Of a DNA stretch of 64,000 nt, positions 59,675-64,000 are shown piece by piece (the stretch's first letter is position 1; each line of letters opens with the position of its first letter). The notes below the pieces were generated by a model. The model saw only the letters and a list, made by a program, of their open reading frames with translations, was not told the origin of the DNA and did no database searches. The position numbers and the translations under genes were made by a program. Source of the stretch: Amycolatopsis australiensis (lineage in GTDB: Bacteria > Actinomycetota > Actinomycetes > Mycobacteriales > Pseudonocardiaceae); contig NZ_FPJG01000006.1 of the NCBI RefSeq assembly GCF_900119165.1, forward strand, positions 4,588,001 to 4,652,000, given 5' to 3'.

Positions 59675-60040
59675 TCAGGGGGTGAGTGCGTCGGCCCGGC
59701 CGCTCACCAGGCCGAGGACCTCGTCCACTCCGGTCAGCCGCAGGGTGCGGGCCACCCCGCTGTGCTCGGGGGTCACCACCCGCAACCGGGTGCTGCGGCG
59801 GGCTTTCAGCAGGATCGTGATGCCGATGGAGGCGAGGAAGGAGACGTCGGTCAGGTCGACGACGATCAGCGCGGGCCCGCGGGCCAGTGCGGCGGCGAGC
59901 GCGTCGCCGAACATCGGGGCGGTGTGGAGGTCGACTTCCCCCGACACCTCCACCACCAGCCGCTCGTCGGTGTCCCCGGCGCGGCGGGTCGTCGTCTGCA
60001 GCAGGTCCTCCGGCCGGACCCGGCCACGCTCACCCGTCAC
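59675..60040 (-). CDS. STAS-domain anti-sigma factor antagonist
   Basis: 121 residues, SpoIIAA/RsbV-like STAS fold: LVVEVSGEVDLHTAPMFGDALAAAL and VDLTDVSFLASIGITILLKA; the Ser in FLASIG is the usual phosphorylation site used by anti-sigma kinases. It would release a sigma factor from its anti-sigma partner when unphosphorylated. GTG 60040 is chosen because GGAGGG stands five bases before it; the GTG two codons earlier overlaps that site. No sigma, RsbW-like kinase or PP2C phosphatase gene is nearby, so it acts with partners elsewhere. Confidence 0.88.
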   Translation of the reverse strand: MTGERGRVRPEDLLQTTTRRAGDTDERLVVEVSGEVDLHTAPMFGDALAAALARGPALIVVDLTDVSFLASIGITILLKARRSTRLRVVTPEHSGVARTLRLTGVDEVLGLVSGRADALTP

Positions 60041-60232
60041 GTCCACCCTCCGGCTGTCGTCGGCGTTTTCCCCGCCATACCCACGGCCGTGATGGTCGAA
60101 ACATCGGCTTCCCGGCCCGCGACCGAGGCGTCACGGTCTTTCACCGGTGCTGGCCTGCATGGCTGGTCACGCCTCGTGGTGCGGGAACCGCGGGCACCGA
60201 GCGCAGGTGCCGGGCGGCGTGGGCCAGGTAGC

Positions 60233-60475
60233 GCCGGATCGGCCGCGCTCTCCCGGGATGGGCGGCGGCAGACGCTCCGCGCCCCGTCGCCGGATCAGCC
60301 GCGCTGTCCCGAGGTGCCCCGCGCCAGACGCCCCGCGCGCGACCGCTGGATCGGCCGCGTCCTCCGAGATGGCGGGCGCCAGACGCCCCGCGCGCGACCG
60401 CTGGATCGGCCGCGTCCTCCGAGATGGCCGGCGCCAGACGCCCCGCGCCCAGTCGCCGGATCAGCCGCGCTCCTC
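60233..60475. repeat. Tandem repeat of 55-56 bp, about 4.4 copies
   Basis: Units begin at 60233, 60289, 60345, 60400 and 60455 with GC(C/T)GGATC(A/G)GCCGCG and share CAGACGC(C/T)CCGCGC. Units 3 and 4 differ at few positions; the last partial unit contains the stop codon and 3' end of the small acidic protein gene, so the array grew from that gene's end. The unit lengths are not all multiples of three. Confidence 0.85.
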
Positions 60476-60730
60476 CTCCACGTGCAGCGCTTCCTGCTCC
60501 GGCCCCGCGGCCGACTCGTCGCGCGCCGCCGCGCCGACCGCGTCCGGCTCTGTGTCCCGGGGTGGCCCATCGCCTTCCACCGGCTCCAGCTGGACCGCTG
60601 CCCGCTCCGCCGACTCCGCGTCCGGGTTCTCGCGCGACCACGCCGGCGAGTCCAGGCCGTCCGGCTCCGGTTCGCCGTCCAGCTCCAGCCGTTCCTGCTG
60701 CTCCGAGCGGGCGAAATCCTCTTCGGACAT
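60461..60730 (-). CDS. Small acidic protein, unknown function
   Basis: 89 residues, start MSEEDFARSEQQERLELDG, very rich in Glu/Asp/Ala/Pro and probably disordered. An excellent ribosome site (GGAGGTGGAGG, four bases before ATG 60730) makes it a real gene. No domain recognised; similar short acidic proteins are common in Amycolatopsis-type genomes without known roles. Its last codons form the first unit of the tandem repeat array, and the array's other copies follow downstream of the stop. Divergent from the beta-propeller gene, with the 60811 palindrome between them. Confidence 0.75.
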   Translation of the reverse strand: MSEEDFARSEQQERLELDGEPEPDGLDSPAWSRENPDAESAERAAVQLEPVEGDGPPRDTEPDAVGAAARDESAAGPEQEALHVEEERG

Positions 60731-60810
60731 TCGGCCTCCACCTCCGGTCGGTTCCCTTCGTGGCCGCATGGTTACCCCGGCGATGTGCGCCCACACTTCC
60801 CGGCTGGTGG

Positions 60811-60836
60811 TTGCAACGTGGCATGCCACGTTGCAA
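60811..60836. promoter_or_regulatory. Perfect 26-bp palindromic operator (LacI type)
   Basis: Arms TTGCAACGTGGCA (60811-60823) and TGCCACGTTGCAA (60824-60836) without any mismatch. The TTGCAACG core recalls LacI/GalR-family sugar repressor sites. It lies between the acidic protein gene and the secreted beta-propeller gene, 42 bp before the latter. Confidence 0.85.
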
Positions 60837-60877
60837 ACTGAGGTGCTCCCGTCCCCACCCCCCTCCGGAGGTCAAAG

Positions 60878-62317
60878 GTGACCGACTTCGATCGACGTGA
60901 CGTGCTGCGTGCCCTCACCGCGCTGGGGGTGACCGGCGTGACCGCGAGCCTGCTCGGCGGGACCGCCGAAGCCGCCGCCCCGAGCCCGCTGGACCTGAAG
61001 TTCACCGTCAAGGAGCAGTTCCGGCCGTTCGACCTCATCGCGCCGAACTTCGTCCAGGTCGACACCGCGGCCGGGCCGGGCTCGCTCGTCGAAACCGGCG
61101 TCCGGCCGAAGGCGCCCTACGGGACCGTGACCGCCGAGGTGCGCGGGGCGGGCGCGCACGTCGTCGCCGGGCTGGCCGGTGGCGGCGTTTCCGTGCTCGG
61201 CACCTACGACGCCGCCGCGGGGCAGGCGGGCATCGAGATCACCACCGCCGCCGGCACCGCCGTCGTCAAGACCGTGGCGGCGAACCTGCCCTCGTCGTTC
61301 GGGTTCGCCGTGGTGGTCAACGAAAACGCGGTCACCGTGCTCGCCGACACCGGATCGGGCTGGCGGCCGCTGCTGACCGAGCGCGACCGGGTCCGGGCGC
61401 GGATCGACCTGCGCGATCCCGCGGTGCTGGGCAAGCTCGGCTACGCCTACGGCAGCCGCGGGACGGCTCGGCTGGGCCGGGTCCGGGCCGGGTACTTCGG
61501 GCAGGCCGGCGTCCGCGATCCGCACGTCGTGCAGTACGCCGACGGCCGGCCCTACATCCGTCACGGCAAGCTCTACCTGACGATGACCAACGCCGGGCTC
61601 GGGTTCTTCCAGCAGGCGCACTGGGCGGTGTGGACGCTCGACCTCGCCGACCCGACGAAGCTCGAGCAGGTCGCGACGCTGTTCTTCGCGCGCGACGGCG
61701 TCGTGCTCGGCGACCACGCCGGCCAGATCGTCCGCGACGGCGACCGGTTCATCCTGCTGATGAGCTCCTGGGGCGACTTCGCGTTCAACGGCGTCCACGT
61801 GCGCCACACCGTCACCCACGCCGACGTCCTTTCCGGCGTGCACGTGCTGCCCACCGAGCAGCTCCCGCTGCCCACGGCCGTCAGCTCGTGGGACCCGGCG
61901 CTGACGAAGATCGACGGCCGCTGGCACATCGCGTTCGTCGAAAGCCCGGCCCAGCAACCGGCTTTCGTGTTCCACCCCGCGCTGGCCGCCGCCCCGCGCG
62001 GTGCCGACTACGACCAGGGCCTGACGCTGCTCGGCGCCGACACGTCCGTCAAGCAGACCGAAGGCACGATCCTGCAGCAGGTCGGCGGCCGGTGGTACCT
62101 GTTCGCCAGCGACGGCGACGCCCGCGAGTATCCGGTGTACGACCTGCGGCTGCGCAAGCTGGGCACGCTCAACGCGCCGTACGGCACCAACATCCCGCAC
62201 CCGATGCTCGTCCGCGTCGGCGGCCGCTGGTGGCTGCCGACGTTCAACGGCACCCAGTACGCCGAAGACGTCCTGGGCTACGGCGGGCACGGCGACTTCA
62301 TCCTCATGCAGGCCTGA
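60878..62317 (+). CDS. Secreted five-bladed beta-propeller protein (GH43/GH32-like), Tat-type signal
   Basis: 479 residues. N-terminus FDRRDVLRALTALGVTGVTASLLGG is a twin-arginine signal. Residues about 40-190 form a jelly-roll-like region; about 200-479 show repeated strand blades (RDPHVVQYADGRPYIRHGKLYLTMTNAG, ALTKIDGRWHIAFVES, EGTILQQVGGRWYLFASDGD, PHPMLVRVGGRWWLP), typical of glycoside hydrolase clan F/J propellers. A first-blade Asp (RDPH) is a candidate nucleophile or base. GTG 60878 follows GGAGG. The LacI-type operator upstream supports a sugar-related role; the exact glycan is unknown. Confidence 0.8.
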   Translation: MTDFDRRDVLRALTALGVTGVTASLLGGTAEAAAPSPLDLKFTVKEQFRPFDLIAPNFVQVDTAAGPGSLVETGVRPKAPYGTVTAEVRGAGAHVVAGLAGGGVSVLGTYDAAAGQAGIEITTAAGTAVVKTVAANLPSSFGFAVVVNENAVTVLADTGSGWRPLLTERDRVRARIDLRDPAVLGKLGYAYGSRGTARLGRVRAGYFGQAGVRDPHVVQYADGRPYIRHGKLYLTMTNAGLGFFQQAHWAVWTLDLADPTKLEQVATLFFARDGVVLGDHAGQIVRDGDRFILLMSSWGDFAFNGVHVRHTVTHADVLSGVHVLPTEQLPLPTAVSSWDPALTKIDGRWHIAFVESPAQQPAFVFHPALAAAPRGADYDQGLTLLGADTSVKQTEGTILQQVGGRWYLFASDGDAREYPVYDLRLRKLGTLNAPYGTNIPHPMLVRVGGRWWLPTFNGTQYAEDVLGYGGHGDFILMQA

Positions 62318-62321
62318 ACCC

Positions 62322-62355
62322 CCGCGCGCGCCCGGCCGTCGCCGGGCGCGCGCGG
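62322..62355 (+). terminator. Terminator after the beta-propeller gene
   Basis: Perfect 15-bp stem (62322-62336 with 62341-62355), four-base loop, five bases after the stop. Confidence 0.78.
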
Positions 62356-62609
62356 ACGGCGGGCCGGGAAGCGCTCGGCTGGGCCGCCGTCCGCGCCGCC
62401 CGTGACCGCACGCCCAGCGCGCCCGGGCACGAGCGGTCCGGCGTGGTCGCCGGACTCGGCCACGGCACCACCGGCCAGACCGTGCTGATCCACGGCGCGG
62501 CCGGCGGACCTCGCCCACCGGGGGCGGTTGAAGCCCCTCGCCGAGGCCGCCGACGCCTTCGCCCGCCGCCGGGAAGGCCGGGGAAACACGATCATCCGGG
62601 TCGGCTGAG
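62356..62609 (+). pseudogene. Relic of a zinc-type alcohol dehydrogenase/quinone oxidoreductase (MDR)
   Basis: Short pieces of an MDR protein survive in order: PGHERSGVVAGLGHGTTG (start of the GroES-like domain), QTVLIHGAAGG (cofactor site) and, in another frame, RLKPLAEAADAFARRREGRGNTIIRVG at the C-terminus before TGA 62607. Most of the ~310-residue gene is deleted. It shares the strand of the beta-propeller gene and lies convergent to the SDR gene. Confidence 0.65.
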
Positions 62610-62618
62610 GAGACCTGG

Positions 62619-63398
62619 TCAGGCCGTCCGGTAGCGCGAGGCGAGTTCGGGGCTCTGCCCGCCGAACGCGGCCAGCTCCGCCTCGAAGACGGTCTCGAGG
62701 AGGCTCGCGTCCTCCACGCCCGGCGCGCAGACGACCTCGCCCAGCTCCAGCCCGCGCAGCGACGCGGTGACGACGTCGGCCGCGCTCATGCGCGGGACCG
62801 AGCTCAGGTCCATTCCCTGGCGCTCGTGGAACTCGGTGGCGACCACGCCCGGGCACACGACCTGCACTCCGACGCCGGTGCCTTCGAGTTCCGCGCTGAG
62901 CGTCTGGGACAGCGTGACCAGGTGGGCGAGGGTGCCGGCGTACACCGCGCGGCGGGGCATCTGGCTGTGCGGTGCCGGCCCGCTGAAGGCGATCATGCCG
63001 GCGACGTTGACGATGGCGCCCCGCCCACGCTCCCGCATGCCGCCCACGGCGGCGCGGGCGAGCAGCGTGGGCGCGAGCACCTTCACCTTGACCAGTTCCC
63101 GGGCCTTGTCGGCGGGCAAGTCGGCCAACGGCATGTAGTGCGCCACGCCGGCGTTGTTGACCAGCAGGTCGAGAGGTTCGCTTGCCGCGATCTCCGCGAC
63201 CGCGTCGATGCCTTCGTCGCGGGAAAGGTCGGCCGCCACGGTGCGGACCGCGACGCCGGGGTGGGCGGCGGCGAACTCGTCCAGCCGCTCCTGCCGCCGT
63301 CCGACGAGCACGAGGTCGTGGCCGTCGGCGGCCAGGCGTTCAGCGAACGCGCGGCCGATGCCGGAGGTCGCGCCGGTGACGAGGGCGAGCTTGCTCAT
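62619..63398 (-). CDS. SDR-family oxidoreductase
   Basis: 259 residues, classical SDR: KLALVTGATSGIGRAFAERLA, NNAGVAHYMPL, then NVAGMIAFSG and AVYAGTLAHL. The catalytic Ser position reads VAGM (Ala) and the Tyr motif is YAGTL with Lys replaced by Leu, so the canonical Ser-Tyr-Lys triad seems incomplete; activity may be altered. VGRRQERL after beta-2 suggests NADP(H). Overlaps the XRE gene stop by ATGA; GAAGGAA precedes ATG 63398. Confidence 0.85.
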   Translation of the reverse strand: MSKLALVTGATSGIGRAFAERLAADGHDLVLVGRRQERLDEFAAAHPGVAVRTVAADLSRDEGIDAVAEIAASEPLDLLVNNAGVAHYMPLADLPADKARELVKVKVLAPTLLARAAVGGMRERGRGAIVNVAGMIAFSGPAPHSQMPRRAVYAGTLAHLVTLSQTLSAELEGTGVGVQVVCPGVVATEFHERQGMDLSSVPRMSAADVVTASLRGLELGEVVCAPGVEDASLLETVFEAELAAFGGQSPELASRYRTA

Positions 63399-64000
63399 AC
63401 GTGGTGTTCCTTCGGTGCGGGGGCCGGAGCCGGGGCCAGCGCGGCGGACCCGAGGAGGGCCAGCTTGTCCGCGGCGTCCGTGCCGGGGTCGGGGTGGTAG
63501 ACGGCGAGCACGAGGCCCGGTGCCTCGCTGACGAGCAGCTTTTCCCGGTTCAGGACCAGTTCGCCGACCACCGGGTGGGCGAACCGGACCGTCGCGCCGC
63601 GCCGGTTCTCGACGTCGTGGCGCGCCCACAGCTCGCGGAAACGGGGACTGGCCAGCGAAAGCTCGCCGACGAGCTCGATGAACCGGGGATCGTCGATCTC
63701 GGTGCCCACGGACTGGCGGAAGCCGGCGACCAAGGCCCGTGTCGCGCTTTCCCAGTCCGGGAAGAGCGCTTTCTCGGCCGGGTCGAGGAAGACGTCCCGC
63801 AGCCGGTTGGCGCCCACGACCAGGCGCGGGGAAAGCGCCGCGGCGAGCGGGTTGGCCGCGAGGACGTCGAGGTAGCGGTCCTCGACGAAGGCGGGCAGCG
63901 TGAGCGCCGCGACGAACTTGACGATGTTCGGCGGGACGGTTTCCTTGCGGCTCCGCCGCCGTCGGCGGCGCGGCGGGGGATCGGTGAGGCTGATCAGGTA
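63395..64000 (-). CDS. XRE-family regulator with MmyB-like ligand domain (C-terminal part)
   Basis: The reading frame is open to the window edge (codon boundary at 64000), so the HTH start is outside. The visible ~200 residues form the MmyB-like PAS/ligand-binding domain: FVEDRYLDVLAANPLAAALSP, LDPAEKALFPDWESATRALVAGFRQSVG, RHDVENRRGATVRFAHPVVGELVLNREKLLV. Such regulators sit next to SDR or reductase genes and sense fatty or electrophilic ligands. It is translationally coupled to the SDR (ATGA overlap), so it probably controls that gene. Confidence 0.88.
   Translation of the reverse strand, partial: YLISLTDPPPRRRRRRSRKETVPPNIVKFVAALTLPAFVEDRYLDVLAANPLAAALSPRLVVGANRLRDVFLDPAEKALFPDWESATRALVAGFRQSVGTEIDDPRFIELVGELSLASPRFRELWARHDVENRRGATVRFAHPVVGELVLNREKLLVSEAPGLVLAVYHPDPGTDAADKLALLGSAALAPAPAPAPKEHHV

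Noticed and set aside
60233..60475. CRISPR array
   Set aside because: Units are contiguous and nearly identical over their full length, with no variable spacers and no cas genes.

Overview
The window is 64 kb of very GC-rich DNA with dense, mostly short-spaced operons, GTG starts beside ATG, ATGA/GTGA stop-start overlaps, LysR/IclR/TetR/MarR regulators, cellulose-binding (CBM2) secreted hydrolases, CebR-type operators and an RHS protein with a WxG-type head. This fits a saprophytic, aerobic actinomycete, most likely Pseudonocardiaceae such as Amycolatopsis. The genus is inferred from gene content; there is no rRNA to prove it. No tRNA, rRNA or CRISPR array was seen.

Layout. 1-8.9 kb: one tightly overlapping operon with a polar amino-acid-type ABC importer, a CapA-like metallophosphatase, a class III CoA-transferase and two proteins of the 2-hydroxyacyl-CoA dehydratase fold, followed by two secreted alpha/beta hydrolases. 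9-15.4 kb: a plant-cell-wall degradation island (GH10 xylanase and CE3 esterase in one operon, GH12 and GH9 cellulases divergent around two CebR-like boxes). A GH5 cellulase with a perfect CebR box lies far away at 58-59.6 kb, and a GH64 beta-1,3-glucanase and a LacI-operator-linked secreted beta-propeller protein lie at 46.6 and 60.9 kb. 15.5-23.4 kb: a broken MFS transporter and a LysR-controlled ring-cleavage operon (cyclase, FAD monooxygenase, extradiol dioxygenase, frameshifted FAA hydrolase, C-C hydrolase).

23.5-29.6 kb: an ACT-domain membrane protein, a three-gene flavin electron-transfer module (ferric-reductase-like protein, FMN-binding protein, ApbE) and a 3-oxoacid CoA-transferase pair with an IclR regulator. 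29.6-35.2 kb: an IclR-controlled catabolic operon of unknown substrate (SnoaL-like protein, two SDRs, a flavoprotein and an MFS importer) with a perfect palindromic operator. 35.2-39 kb: a MarR regulator and the homogentisate operon hmgA - unknown gene - fahA. 39-46.5 kb: a 43-residue ORF with its own terminator, an OYE-family reductase with TetR, an IS5-type transposase relic, a two-gene operon of unknown function (membrane plus soluble protein), a CMD/AhpD-like protein and an SDR behind a double operator. 48.4-53.3 kb: an HxlR/MFS divergent pair and a TetR-controlled flavoprotein/membrane-protein operon. 53.3-57.9 kb: a 1543-residue RHS polymorphic toxin whose C-terminus resembles the ADP-ribosyl-cyclase/CD38 NADase family, with no adjacent immunity gene. 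59.7-64 kb: a STAS protein, a small acidic protein with tandem repeats at its 3' end, an oxidoreductase relic, an SDR and a truncated XRE/MmyB-like regulator.

Taken together the window reads as an accessory, catabolism-rich chromosomal segment. Its least conventional parts are the cysteine-poor dehydratase-like pair (4.3-6.6 kb), the unknown gene inside the homogentisate operon (37 kb), the unknown two-gene operon (41.6-45.2 kb) and the orphan NADase-like RHS toxin.
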